From contig CAJFCJ010000002.1 of assembly GCA_904063045.1 (NCBI GenBank), forward strand, positions 682,001-746,000: a stretch of DNA of 64,000 nucleotides. The letters are read 5' to 3'. Positions 1-16,944 of this stretch are shown in pieces. Both the position numbers and the translations under genes were made by a program. Position 1 is the stretch's first letter. Each line of letters begins with the position of its first letter. The notes beneath the pieces are model-generated. The model did no database searches, was not told where the DNA came from, and worked only from the letters and a program-made list of their open reading frames with translations. Origin of the DNA: Dimorphilus gyrociliatus. Its lineage: Eukaryota; Annelida; Polychaeta; Dinophilidae.

Positions 1-467
1 TATCCCTTTGAAAGAGTATACGATTCATTCGTTTCATTCTTTATAGGCAATCATATGAATAATTACAAAAGAGCTATGCAATTGATCATTAATACTGGAA
101 ATAAGGAAATAAAGTCAAAAACATACTAGTTTAAAATCAGTTGTCGATAACTTTACCATTCAAAATTTCTAAACTTCCATATCAACTTAGAATAATTATA
201 CTAACCGTCTTTATTACGGTTTGTTGACTAAATAAACAACACAATATGGCAGTATGTGGTCACGCATAAAAAATGTATGATTCTGCATACATTGGTATAT
301 CTAATTCGGAGAATGACACACAAATAGGGAATGATTCCCTAAGCTTAAAAAATCTAAAACCTATATATTTGAAGAGAAGGAGGAAAAAGTCCATTTATAT
401 TGCCTTCAGCCAGCGTCGCTTAGATCGTACATTTACATGACGGTCGGCCATTAGGTGCTTTGTGTTG
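1..467. other. 5' flank of the DIRAS gene, no gene seen
   Basis: AT-rich sequence with stops in all frames. I see no coding exon, RNA gene or repeat. It lies upstream of the proposed first coding exon of DIRAS and may hold its promoter, but no core element stands out. Confidence 0.4.
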
Positions 468-3400
468 ATGGCTTCTGGAAGATCTGGTAGGTCGAACTCG
501 AAATCGACAGTTATGCATGAAATGCAGGTAGGATCTATTTTGTTGTCTTTGATTACGAATTAATATTTAATATAATGGTTTGAAACAAAGTCACAAACTT
601 TTAATTGCATTGTTGTAGTGTTTCTATGACTATATAAGTATATTTCATCAAAACTTAAATTCTAATATTAAAGAGTTTCTGATAGAGAGTACACTAAGCC
701 ATCTATCTCATAAAAAAGAACTCCAGTCATAACTTTCCCTTACAAGTATATGACTTGACTTGGTGATTAAAAACCGTTATTTCCTGTATTGAAACAATAA
801 TGGCTTGGGTGGAATGTTATTAAACATAGCTCGGGGCACTTTTACCTGTGTAATGCTTATAAATATATGACGAAATGATTATAAATAAATATGCTTAAAT
901 TGTCTTAAGAGAAAACATGAGAAATTTTAAATGAAAAATTGCTGTATATTAGGAGAAAGGAAATTAAGCATAAAAAGCGAGTAAAGATTGAAATTTTCCT
1001 ATATAAAGATATAAAGATAAAATATCTATGCTAATTATCAATTTTCTACGAAAAATTAATGAGAAAAAACATTATTATCGATCGCTTCAGAGCTATGAGA
1101 AACTGTTTAGTTTTTTAACGGAAGGGACTCAGAGATATGTAGTTAATTATGCAATATAAGATTCTTTTAATCAGACCCATCAGTGAAATTGGTATAAAAT
1201 ATTTACAACCAGTAGCTGGTATCTAGATTTTAAATTCCCTGCAAAGAAACTCACTCTTATACCAACATAAAAATATTTCAAATATTTCATGAAAGATTGC
1301 TTGTGTAATCAATAATCCGAGGTTTCTTTCTATTCACTTGATCATTGATTCCACGAATTTTAGAAACAATTATTACAATATATCCTAGGAAATTTACCGT
1401 ACATCATTTCAGTTAATGAGAAAATATTTAATATATGATATTCGACTTATATAAATCAACTACATTCTCAATTGGAAAATAAAAAAACGCAGGCGAGATC
1501 TGTTTTGGATTGACAGTGTGAATCATCAGCAAAGCAGATTTGTGCTCTTTCCATCGAAAATGCATATAGAACTGTATAGAAAAGTATAGCTCTCCCCCTG
1601 TGTTCATAATACACATATCGTATTCGACAAACCATAGCAAATTTACACAAGATAGCCGAAACAATAGAAATGAATCGTCTGCCGGAAATGACGGTGAAAG
1701 CGTAAAAGGGATTTCCTAGACGCGAACCTATTACTATTTTTACGATTAACTTTAATTGCTGGCGTCATCATTTGTAGAATAAATTGATTGAAATCATTTT
1801 ACTCGAAACCAGTCGATTTTCAAGTCGAGTGCCCCCTCTGTGATGCGGTAGGACGTCCAAAGTAGAAGCGTCTATTGATCGCGCATTATGCAGACGGCGT
1901 CACACAGAGACGCTCAGCGCGCGCGTTCTGGTCATTCTGCTTGGTTACTAGTCTCTTTTGCTAGGAGATTTTTCTCTCGTTAATGTGGAAATTAATCGAT
2001 CGCTGTGGCTAAGGTATTTCTTTATTATTGACGAACCGTCGATCTTAAAAATTGTCATATGTGTACCATTATTTATGTTGAATTTTTTAAAACAGTTTTA
2101 TGTATACATAGGCGATAATGTCATAATCTTTTTCATTACTTTAAGCTTTCTGATTATTAAGGTACCTTGACAAAGATACATTTTTGAAGACGTAATTTTA
2201 GATAAACGTCCAAAGGCATTGGCAAATTCTAGCGTCAATTGGCGTTATTAGAGATAGAAAACCTCAGGCTATCACGATAAATTCAGTATCTATACAAAAA
2301 TCCTTAGCTACGTAACAAATAATGCAATAAAAACTCTTGCTACAGTTATGTAAATAATACATTTTATGTATGATCATATATTTATGTACCATTAAGAATA
2401 GTACAGATATTCGACATTCAAAAATGTTTTAAATAATCTTTTTATGACTTCCATGAAAGAAACGGAAAATGATTAAGAAATCAGGAACCCTTTATTCAAG
2501 TACTAACAAAGATTCACATTTCGGATCGTATATCAACGACAAAAGAGCCAGCGGCTAAGCCAGGCAAATTTCGTTTATATCTATAAGAAATTAGCCATAG
2601 CTCGAAACCTTAACTTTTCGTATCTCATTCTGCATTTATAAGCTATTTCCTCTATTTTAGCTTGCAGGACAATTAGCTGCACAAATTTAACATACTCGAA
2701 CAATTTATGTATGACATTAGAGATATTTTAACATCTTATGTTATGGAGATAGAGAGCGTGGGTGTATAATGTTATTGAAAAAATCTGGTTTTTAACCATT
2801 TTATAAATGATATATCCTTCAAAATGTTTAATATTATACAAAAACAAAAAGATTGGAAAGAAATATGTATAATCGTCGAAGACTGATAAATAGTGATTGC
2901 AAAAGCATATCTCTGTAAAATATACAAAAAAGCAACTAGAAAATATAGAACGATACAATGCATTAAGGAGAAATTAGTCACGCAGCTTGTATAATTGTGC
3001 AGTTTTTTTGCCATCTCAGAAAAAAGAACAGAAACAAAGACACAGAAATACAAGAAAAATAAAGAAGCCAGCACTGCTAATGTGAAAGTCGATATTGTGA
3101 GATAAATATATCCGCAAGCCATGAATCAATCATTTTAGGACGAGCAAAAACATTCTATATATATATATATACATAAAACATGCATATACTTTTATATTTA
3201 TTTATATATATACATAAGTATATATAGTATAAATAGTAGATATACAAAGTGCATATATGTAGCGCCGCCTGAGATTGGAAAGCAAAACTTGCTATTACCT
3301 AGCAAGATGTAAATTTTAATATATAGTCACTTATCGATATTTAGATAAAGATAAAAATTTTGGATACGAATTTTGCCTCTAAAACTTCATTGCTTTATTG

Positions 3401-4612
3401 AAAGATATATTTTCATTTTTTTCCGATAGGGACAAATTTCTTTTTTGGACATTTGGTAGGAAAACATTCACATTTACGATCAATAAGGTTTCCTTTGACG
3501 TCACTAGTTTTATAGACTCTAAATGAAACGTTGACTATATATATATATATATATATACAGTTCACTTATACAACAAACTATACAATTTTAAAATTACTGT
3601 TAAATTTTCATAAACGATTTTTGCTAATAAATAGAAACATTTAAAAATAAATACATATTCATTTACTCTATTTTTTAGTTACAGAAAGATAGATCAGTTC
3701 GACTGCGGGTAAATCCCGAACAGTCTAACGATTATAGAGTGGTTGTGTTTGGAGCGGGTGGTGTTGGTACGTACATCAAAATAAGAAATTAATGAGCAGA
3801 CACTCTGGCCTTAATCGAACAAAGCGTTTTAACAGATAATCAATAGTTCTTTTAATTTAACTTTATAGTAAAAAACATTGCTTTTTTTAAAAATCTTTTC
3901 AAATTTGAATACAAATCATTTTTATAGATCTGTTCCATAAATTCTGTCTTTCTTTAAGATAGATATTTTTGTCAAAAATATTACTATTTGAATAATGAGA
4001 GGTCCGGCTGTTCATTTTTTTTATACAAAAAAGATAATTATATCAAACTAATACATTACTATTTTAGGAAAGTCATCACTAGTTTTAAGATTTGTCAGAG
4101 GAACTTTCCAAGAGTCTTATGTTCCTACAATTGAAGATACATATAGACAAGTAATATCGTGCAATAAGCAAGTATGCACACTTCAAATAACAGACACGAC
4201 TGGTTCACATCAGTTTCCCGCAATGCAAAGATTAAGTATTTCGAAAGGACATGCTTTCATTTTGGTCTTCTCTGTTACCTCAAGACAATCCTTAGAAGAA
4301 TTAAAGCCAATTTATAATGAAATTAGGGGATTAAAAGAAGATGTAGAGTGTATTCCAATAATGTTAGTTGGTAATAAAATTGACGATACTGCCAGTAGAC
4401 AAGTTACAGAAAAAGTGGCATCTCAACTAGCTAAAAGTTGGACGTGCTCATACATTGAGACATCAGCAAAAATGAATACAAATGTAAAAGAGCTATTCCA
4501 GGAGCTACTTCAACAAGAAAAAAGACGAAACGTGAGTTTAAATGTGGATGGAAAAAAGTCAAGGGCTCGAAAATCAAGAGAAAAGCTTAAAGGAAAATGT
4601 GAAATCATGTGA
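468..4612 (+). CDS. DIRAS: Di-Ras family small GTPase
   Basis: Small Ras-like GTPase. Proposed exons are 468-527, 3679-3766 and 4068-4612 (230 aa, frames join). Exons 2-3 are certain: the P-loop GAGGVGKS spans the 3766/4068 splice, followed by switch I ([13 protein letters not shown]), switch II with [12 protein letters not shown] for guanine specificity and ETSAK. As in vertebrate DIRAS, the switch II Gln of classical Ras is replaced (TTGSH), which in this family goes with low intrinsic GTP hydrolysis and a largely GTP-bound protein. The tail is Lys/Arg-rich and ends in the CaaX box CEIM, predicting prenylation and membrane attachment. The 20-residue first exon beginning at 468 is inferred from frame and a gtagga donor; it implies a 3.15 kb intron, unusually long here. 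A noncoding start near the CpG-rich patch at 1.84 kb is an alternative. A polyadenylation signal lies near 4752. Confidence 0.9.
1840..1935. promoter_or_regulatory. CpG-rich patch, possible promoter or alternative first exon
   Basis: A sharp local rise in G+C and CpG, including the run cgctcagcgcgcgcgttc, stands out from AT-rich surroundings. It lies upstream of the certain DIRAS exons. An alternative transcription start is possible, but no TATA box or conserved motif was recognised. Confidence 0.3.
3413..3534 (-). CDS. Possible orphan terminal exon, Cys/Lys-rich
   Basis: On the minus strand, two splice-acceptor-like sites (exon start 3534 or 3518) open a frame rich in Cys and Lys containing [14 protein letters not shown], ending with TGA at 3413-3415. 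AATAAA follows about 14 bases later (plus positions 3394-3399). If the acceptor is at 3518, the phase (one base, then whole codons) fits a donor at 4793 of the PNPO-like gene, which would make this its unrelated C-terminus across the DIRAS locus. No homology is recognised. It could also be a chance frame. Confidence 0.25.
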
Positions 4613-4788
4613 CTGTAATTAAAATTTTGTTTGGTAGAAATACACTAATTCTGTTGATAATATATGCAACTTTTAACTTGATAAATTAAAAGCCTGATGT
4701 ATATATGTAAATATACAGAACTTTTTCAGAATTGTGATTTTTGTAGACAAAAATAAATATATGTTAATGTATATATCTAAAATTAAAC

Positions 4789-5491
4789 TTACATGTTCGG
4801 AGAAAAGCTTTTGTCTTGAAGAACACGTTCGATATCTTCTTCCATGGCCTGTAAAAAATATTTTATCATTCTAAAACATTTACTTGAACATATATATACC
4901 TTAACTGAAGAAACCATTTCACTGGTCTTGGCCACAGTAAAAAAAGCCTTGTTATAATCGGATAAAGAACTAATGTACCTTTCTACCTCCGAAAAAGAAA
5001 GCGTAATAATTCTTCCTTCAATTCGAACCTAACAGAGCACAGAACATATAGGAAGGAAAGATAACCCAGATACAAACTTGTCTTAAAAACTTTTTTGTAT
5101 ACCACTGAAAAAGTGCAGAAACATGTGGATTTTCAATCTAAAATAAATTCAAAAGCGACAGTTATAAAAAACACGTTGTTCAAATCACCCACAATATCCT
5201 TTGATTTTCTGCTCATTGAAGGTGAAATAAAATTGAAGCAGTTTTTTTCCGCATTATCGTCAATTAAAAATACTGCCCTTGATGATGGTTTTTTATCACT
5301 AGTAGGATACACATTAAAATAATAAAATGAAACGTTCAAAATTATAATACAAACTCGCCGCAGGTAGATAATGTGAAAACCTGACGATAATGAATATCAA
5401 TATCTTCATTTTTCCATTTTATATATAACTCAAAAGGATTTGAAGGAACAGTTTCCTTGTCAATGCGATAAACTTCGTGATATCTCGGCAT
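4789..5491 (-). CDS. Pyridoxamine 5'-phosphate oxidase-like protein, C-terminus missing
   Basis: Resembles PNPO, the FMN enzyme that makes pyridoxal 5'-phosphate. Minus-strand exons are 5491-5355, 5298-5193, 5137-5078, 5028-4900 and 4848-4789; splice phases join. Recognisable blocks are NPFELYIKW near the N-terminus, FTLSTCGDDKKPSSRAVFL (FMN-binding strand pair), SRKSKDI, then NPHVSALFQWY and RQVRIEG. The frame ends SFSPNM-stop at 4789, about 163 aa, where family members are roughly 210-260 aa. The conserved C-terminal part (WGGY, FWQG and RLHDR-type motifs) was not found in the flanks. The stop overlaps a good donor (ATgtaagt), so splicing to a distant exon such as the one ending at 3413 is possible. 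Two donors are GTTTGT. It is convergent with DIRAS; the stop codons are about 180 bases apart. Confidence 0.65.
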
Positions 5492-5838
5492 TCTAGATGA
5501 AAATATCAGAAAATATTAATTATTTTTATAGAATAACTTAATTTTATGTTTAAAAAAAGGGTTTTTAAAATTCATATTATTAAAATTATATTGACTAAAG
5601 CCTTTTTTTAGCACGCAATAACGGCTTTTTCTGTTTCGTAGCTCATCTTCTAAACAGTGCTGCTATCTGCTTTATTTCGCGGTGCTATTCATTAATAATG
5701 TAAAACAATACAGAATTTCATCAATCAATTGGAGATGCAGAAAGTTGATAGAGAAATAAATTTCTCTGAGGAATTGAGGATCTATATCGTTGAAATAGCA
5801 AGTTTTCAATGTTTGGAAAAAACAATCTGTAGAAAACA

Positions 5839-8800
5839 ATGAAAGGAATCACTAAATTTAAAGTAACTATAGAAATTTGTATCATAGAAATGATGTTGTT
5901 CGTTTCATGTAAAGAAATATTTTTGGATAAAACTGCAATATTTTTTACTTTTCCGATGAAAAGAAAAGTAACTGTAACAGATATAAAGACAGCAACACAG
6001 ACTAAAAAAGGGCATTTGGTATCTCAATGTTACTTTTTCTGTGTGTTTGATTCAAAATGTGTAGCTTTCTATTTTAATGACACATCAGTGGAATGCTTTT
6101 TATCAAATCTAAAGATAACCTCAAAATTCTATAAAAGAGACGAAATTTCAGAAAATGACAAAATAGAAAAAGTTAGGTCAATATATATATATGTAAGTCA
6201 GACTTTTTAAATAAAAAATTTTACAGGAGTTCAATGACTGCAACAAGCATAAGTGTCATGATTTCTGTGAATTCGAAAAATTGAAATTGAAAGATTATAG
6301 ATGTTGTCAATTAGATAGAAAACCCTGTTTTTCTAAATGGAATTCATGGACAGAATGGACGGAATGCGATGGATTGTGTGGACGAGGTATAAGAAAAAGG
6401 AAAAGATTTTGTAGAAAAGGAAATTGTTCAGGAAAAAAACTAGTTTATGAACAATGCTTAATAAAATGTTCAGGTTAGACTATTGTCGAATCCTCTTTTT
6501 AACTCATAAAATTTTTGTTTGTTAGAAGACAGTTGGGGTGTGTGGTCTATATGCTCTGAAACAACTTGCAGAAAAGATTATTCAATTAGAAAAAAGACTT
6601 TGACCAATGTTACAAATTTTCGTCAATGCCCAAAACTTTCTTGTAAACGTAAGTTAACATAATGTAAATAAATGCATTATATATATAAATAATAATATAA
6701 ATATCTTTGACTTACTAAAAAGCGCCATTACGTATACTTCAACCTTCGCACACTGACTATGGCATCCCACTATTCTATAATAATATTAAAAAAGTGTGGA
6801 ACATATTTTCTTCTGATAACACCATTATTTTGGACCTCTTATGTAAAAATCTTGGGTATTCTGGCATTTTTGATCACGGTACTTTTTTCTAGATAACAGT
6901 GCAAAAGACTATCGATATATTTTCAGAGTTACAAGAATCAAACAAATCAGTACAATCGATAAAATTAAATGAAGCTTGCTTTCAAAAAAAACAGAATTTG
7001 TTTTTTTGCATAGAAATGTCATATAATCTGGAAAAAAAATTTTCAAAAATACAATGCAAAGGTATTATTTTTTTAAGTCTAAGAGTTAAAGTGCACAATT
7101 CACAAAACATGTAGGAGCAGCAATTTAATTAAGTTTTTTGATTAAATTAGAATATTTATGAATCAGTTGTGAATTGTAGTCAAGGCAATATTTAATTATG
7201 TCTGATTGAAAAAACTAACAAAATATTCAACAATCTACACGTGTGTAGATAGCTTCAACAGTAATTGCTGAAAATTTGTTTTTAAAAACGAAGAATATTC
7301 TTTAACTTAAAAGTCGTTACATTTTTGTTAAAGGGCTCATTTTTTTAAAAAATAATCACTTTTTGTTAGATCTTAGATAACAATATATTTGTAATGCTTT
7401 AAATATAGTTGACGGATTTTACAAAATGTGGACGGACTGGACCATCTGTAATGTCACTTGTGGAGTAGGAATAAAAATAAGAAGTCGAGAATGCAGTTTA
7501 CCTAAATATGGTGGAAAAAATTGTAAAGGACCTGGAATAGATCAAAAAATTTGCAATAACTTTTCTTGCCCAGGTAATTTTCTTTTCTCAATGATTTACT
7601 CAACAAATTCTTTAAAGTTGATGGAAGGTTCAAGGAGTGGTCAAATTGGACTTCATGTTCGGTATCTTGCAATGGTGGCATAAGTAACAGGTATAGAACA
7701 TGCGACGGTCCTTTTTTTGGTGGAAAAAATTGTTCTGCTGATTACAATGAAAAAAGAACTTGTAACATTCAGAGTTGTCCTGGTAAAATTTTTTTGGAAA
7801 TTCCAGTTATCTGTAACTTTAAAACGTTACAGATTGTTTAACCAAAAACAAATTTTCAGTCTTTTATTTACTTTAATTCACTCCAACACCTGTCCTTCCT
7901 AGTAGTTAATTTAGCAGCATGAAAAAACCTATCCGTGAAATTGGTTTTATTCCGATTAATTTTTTTGTTTTCAGTCGATGGACAATGGACAATATGGTCT
8001 AAATGGGGAAGCTGTAACACAACATGCGGAAATGGTTTACAACAACGCTTTCGAAATTGCAGTACACCGAAATTTGGAGGTAGGCCTTGTAATGGATCAG
8101 GCATTGAAGCCAAAGATTGCTTTTTAGGACCTTGTATTGGTAAGAAAAAGATATGTTGACTCCATTTTCTACAAAGTATTTATTCAGTTGAAGGAAAATG
8201 GGGGGATTGGTCAGGTTGGTCACTTTGTTCGGTGACATGTGGTGGTGGAGTAAGAAGTAGAAGCCGTAAATGTGTTGGTGAAAAAGCTGCATTGCCTGTT
8301 GTTTGTGATGGTAAAGACAGAATTACGAAGATTTGTCATGATAGAATTTCTTGTGATGAGCGTTAGCTTTTTCGTTTTTTCAAGAATATTCAATGAATAT
8401 TTATATATTTCAGTTCAACCAACGTGTACGGAATACAAAGATTTGGGCTTAGAAGATTCAGTTGCAGTTCAAATAAGACCTTTAATATCTCCCTATACAG
8501 AATTTTGGGTGAAATGCAATCTAGAAGACATGAATGGGATCGGAATTACTGAAATACGTAATTTACTATAGACACTAACTATTCTCTCTATAAGATAAAA
8601 TTTTAGCTCACAACCAAATGAACGAAACAATTGTACAAGGACAAGAAAACCCTGGACAATATGTTGCCGTACTAAAATATAACACTTCAAGCGTAGACTA
8701 CACAAGGTTAATCAAAGCCAGTAAAAAGTGTAGACAATATTTGCAATGGAAATGTAAATCTGCTTCCATAGTGAATCCACAAAACGAGAATGACTTTATG

Positions 8801-9452
8801 ACGTTTTGGATGAATAGGTCGGTTAGTTTTTTTAAAAATTGAAAAACAAATAAAAACTATTTTATAGGAATAATGACCATAAATTTTATTGGTTTGGAGA
8901 CGGTAGTAAAGAAGTTGGATGCAAATGTATGGAAAACAAGTCATGTGGTGATAAAACTAATCCTGAACATCTACAATTAAAGTTACTAATTTCTTAACTG
9001 TTCCTTCTTTTAACTCAATAAAACATTTTTGTAGATGTAACTGTGATGCAAATGATGTAGTTTATAGGGAAGACAGTGGATTTATCGAACAGAAAGATGA
9101 TTTGCCAATTACACGTTTCAGAGCAGGAGATACAGGTATTCAGAAAGCTGATGTTTCAAATGTATTTTTTTCTGGAATTTTTTATATATTTTGAAAAACT
9201 AGGTGGGACAAACGAAGAAGCCAAACATAAAATTGGGCCTTTAGAATGTTGGGGAACTTTGAACCTTTTTAACTAGACAGTAATTTTCTTTTGCATTAAA
9301 AAAAAATTTTTTTTTTCAAAAGAGCCTTAAAAAAAATTTAAAAAAAAAATGAATATATATCTTAATAAGTTCAAATTTCAGGTGGAAAAAGCGAGGAAGG
9401 ATACCACATCATAGGACCACTTCAATGTTGGGGAATTATCTTTCAATCTTAG
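5839..9452 (+). CDS. Secreted PAN-TSP1-SRCR-TSP1-fibrinogen-like protein, paralogue 1
   Basis: Extracellular adhesion-type protein with fourteen coding exons, about 775 aa. Exons: 5839-6192, 6227-6473, 6526-6648, 6723-6878, 6927-7061, 7409-7573, 7618-7782, 7975-8139, 8188-8361, 8414-8557, 8607-8817, 8868-8981 and 9035-9135, then either 9203-9276 or 9382-9452. Order: hydrophobic leader, PAN/apple-like Cys domain, one full TSP1 ([10 protein letters not shown]), one short TSP1 (WGVWSIC), a degenerate SRCR domain (LCKNLGYSG), four TSP1 repeats, then a fibrinogen-type C-terminus like that of contactin-associated proteins ([23 protein letters not shown]). Three successive TSP1 exons are exactly 165 bases, phase 1-1. 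The WxxW motifs and CSVTCG-type blocks are the usual sites of C-mannosylation and O-fucosylation in TSP1 domains. No transmembrane segment is seen in either isoform. The leader is long; a later Met may be the true start. Confidence 0.85.
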
Positions 9453-9709
9453 AAATTATCTGACAAATCACAAAAATTTAATTCAACGACTGTTTTCAAT
9501 AAACAAGATTAAATGAAGCAATTTCAATTTTTATTGTGTATAAATAAATACAACAATAATTAATTTATTGTATTAGAATTAATTTCCCTGCGGTATCTCT
9601 TTTACATTGTTGTAGTTTAATTATTGGAAAAAATTTCCTTTGAAGATTAATTTTCTTCTATATCGATCTTTTTCACTCAATATTCAACTTCACTCTCTTT
9701 TGAAAAAGC

Positions 9710-15400
<5,691 letters not shown>

Positions 15401-15433
15401 AATATTCACAATAATTCACTTAGTAATCTTTGA

Positions 15434-16591
15434 TTATCTTCTCCAAAAAAAAAAATATTCACTTAAAGAGTAGTATTGTCTAAAAATATCTCGTAAATAT
15501 AATAAAAAGAAACATGAGACAAGAAGAACATATTGACTAATTAGTATTGTTGTTGCACCAAAAGGTGTCAAACTCATGTATGAAATACCTCTTTTTTTAC
15601 AATCTTTTACCAAAACTCGAGAGACACACTGAAATTCACCTTTTGAGAAGATGTCTTTTTCAATCACTGGTCTTTTTGTCCATTCTATTAGGGAACTCAT
15701 AGGCACTATCCATATTTTCTTTTTAGATAAATATTTTAAAATATCTCTTATTGAATCTCTCAGCGCGGCAGAATGAAGAATTGTTTCCCCAAAATTCAAA
15801 AAAATTGGTTCATCTTCCTTAAGTTTCATTTCAATTTCCTTAATCAAAAATTTTGTAATCTGTTTGCTTGTTTTCTCTGTGAAAAGCAAATCGTCCAAAA
15901 CATATTGTCCGCCTTGTGTAAATGGTATAAGTGGAACTTCCCATAGACCAGGAAACGTTTCGTTAGGACATATTCCGCTAATACATTTTCGGCTATATTT
16001 CTCCCAAGGAAAATCTAATGTTATGGGCCAAAGAATATTCTCTGTCTTTATCGATGAATCATATAAAAATCCTGTTTTTTCTAAAGCTTTATAATGGTTA
16101 TTACCTCCTGGTGTTACACGAGATGAACGAACTCCTCTTATACTTTGAACAGGTATGGAAGTTTGCTTACTTAAAGTATCACGAATCCATCCTGTTTCTT
16201 TAGTCCACTGCTCCTCTGTTGCACGATACCACCAATTATTCGAGTACTTTGGGTTAAGTCCTATTCCTATCTCATGACCATGTATGAAAAGCCTTTGAAC
16301 AATACAGCTTTGCTCATTCTCAGTAACAAATATTGTTGCCGAAGCTGTGCAACCATTTGGATTTTTTATTCGTTCTGTGAAAAATGTGGACATAAACCAT
16401 TCTAATCTTTCATTAACAATTCCAGAATACGCTAAAACCGCAAACTTTGGAGCGATACCCGTGACCTGTACTCTTCTAAGAGGATTCTTGTTATAATGAC
16501 AATAACAAAAAGGTAGTTTGCAGTCTAAATCACAACAGTAATGTATTTTTACTAAAGAAAAAACAATGAAAATATATAAGGAAAATTCCAT
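15434..16591 (-). CDS. Membrane-anchored chitin deacetylase-like pseudoenzyme
   Basis: Single-exon gene, 385 aa from the Met at 16591, chosen because it begins a clear signal peptide (MEFSLYIFIVFSLVKIHYCC). The body aligns with metazoan chitin deacetylases (CE4 polysaccharide deacetylase fold): NPNGC followed by ATIFVT, GHEI, PGGNNHYKALEKTGFLYDSS, WPITLD, FPGLWEVP and a late Trp-rich strand. The catalytic metal site is gone. The usual Asp-Asp pair is Tyr55-Ser56 (LAYSG), and the two metal-binding His after GHEI are Gly111 and Lys115. A hydrophobic segment near the C-terminus (TTILISQYVLLVSCFFLLYL) predicts a membrane anchor, whereas arthropod enzymes are normally secreted with chitin-binding domains, absent here. 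Active hydrolysis is unlikely; carbohydrate binding or a structural role is an inference. A start 15 codons upstream (16636) is possible. Confidence 0.85.
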   Translation of the reverse strand: MEFSLYIFIVFSLVKIHYCCDLDCKLPFCYCHYNKNPLRRVQVTGIAPKFAVLAYSGIVNERLEWFMSTFFTERIKNPNGCTASATIFVTENEQSCIVQRLFIHGHEIGIGLNPKYSNNWWYRATEEQWTKETGWIRDTLSKQTSIPVQSIRGVRSSRVTPGGNNHYKALEKTGFLYDSSIKTENILWPITLDFPWEKYSRKCISGICPNETFPGLWEVPLIPFTQGGQYVLDDLLFTEKTSKQITKFLIKEIEMKLKEDEPIFLNFGETILHSAALRDSIRDILKYLSKKKIWIVPMSSLIEWTKRPVIEKDIFSKGEFQCVSRVLVKDCKKRGISYMSLTPFGATTILISQYVLLVSCFFLLYLRDIFRQYYSLSEYFFFWRR

Positions 16592-16944
16592 TGCAAAAAT
16601 TTTATATATAACTGTTGCATTCAATATATATACCATTTTTAAACCAATACACTTTGAATTGTTGAATACATTCTAAAACTCACCGCTTTGAAGGAGATAT
16701 CTTTATAAATATTAAGTTTAACATAGTAGTATTATTTTGTGACATTTATTGAAGTTTTTCTAAATGTGTAGAATTTTAAGAATTCTATTTTTTAAAATTT
16801 CTTTAGTTATACACATTCATTACATTATTTTCCTCATTCTATAATTGAATAATACCTGCCGTTATCGTTGAAACGGCGCCACTGTTGATTGACGTTTAGA
16901 TAGCATTATCTCTTGTAGCATTACAGTTTGGATTGGCGTTCATC

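Larger units (their letters stand above)
528..3678. other. Long putative first intron of DIRAS
   Basis: About 3.1 kb without a convincing gene on the plus strand. It holds a CpG-rich patch at 1840-1935, short (TA)n runs near 3154-3172 and 3537-3557, and a possible minus-strand terminal exon at 3413-3534. Long minus frames at 2728-3122 are T-rich translations of A-rich DNA and are not annotated as genes. Confidence 0.4.

Noticed and set aside
2728-3122. Overlapping minus-strand frames (up to 116 codons) with membrane-like hydrophobic sequence
   Set aside because: They translate A-rich plus-strand DNA into Phe/Ile/Leu-rich sequence, have no recognisable motif or splice context, and two frames look equally hydrophobic, as expected by chance.
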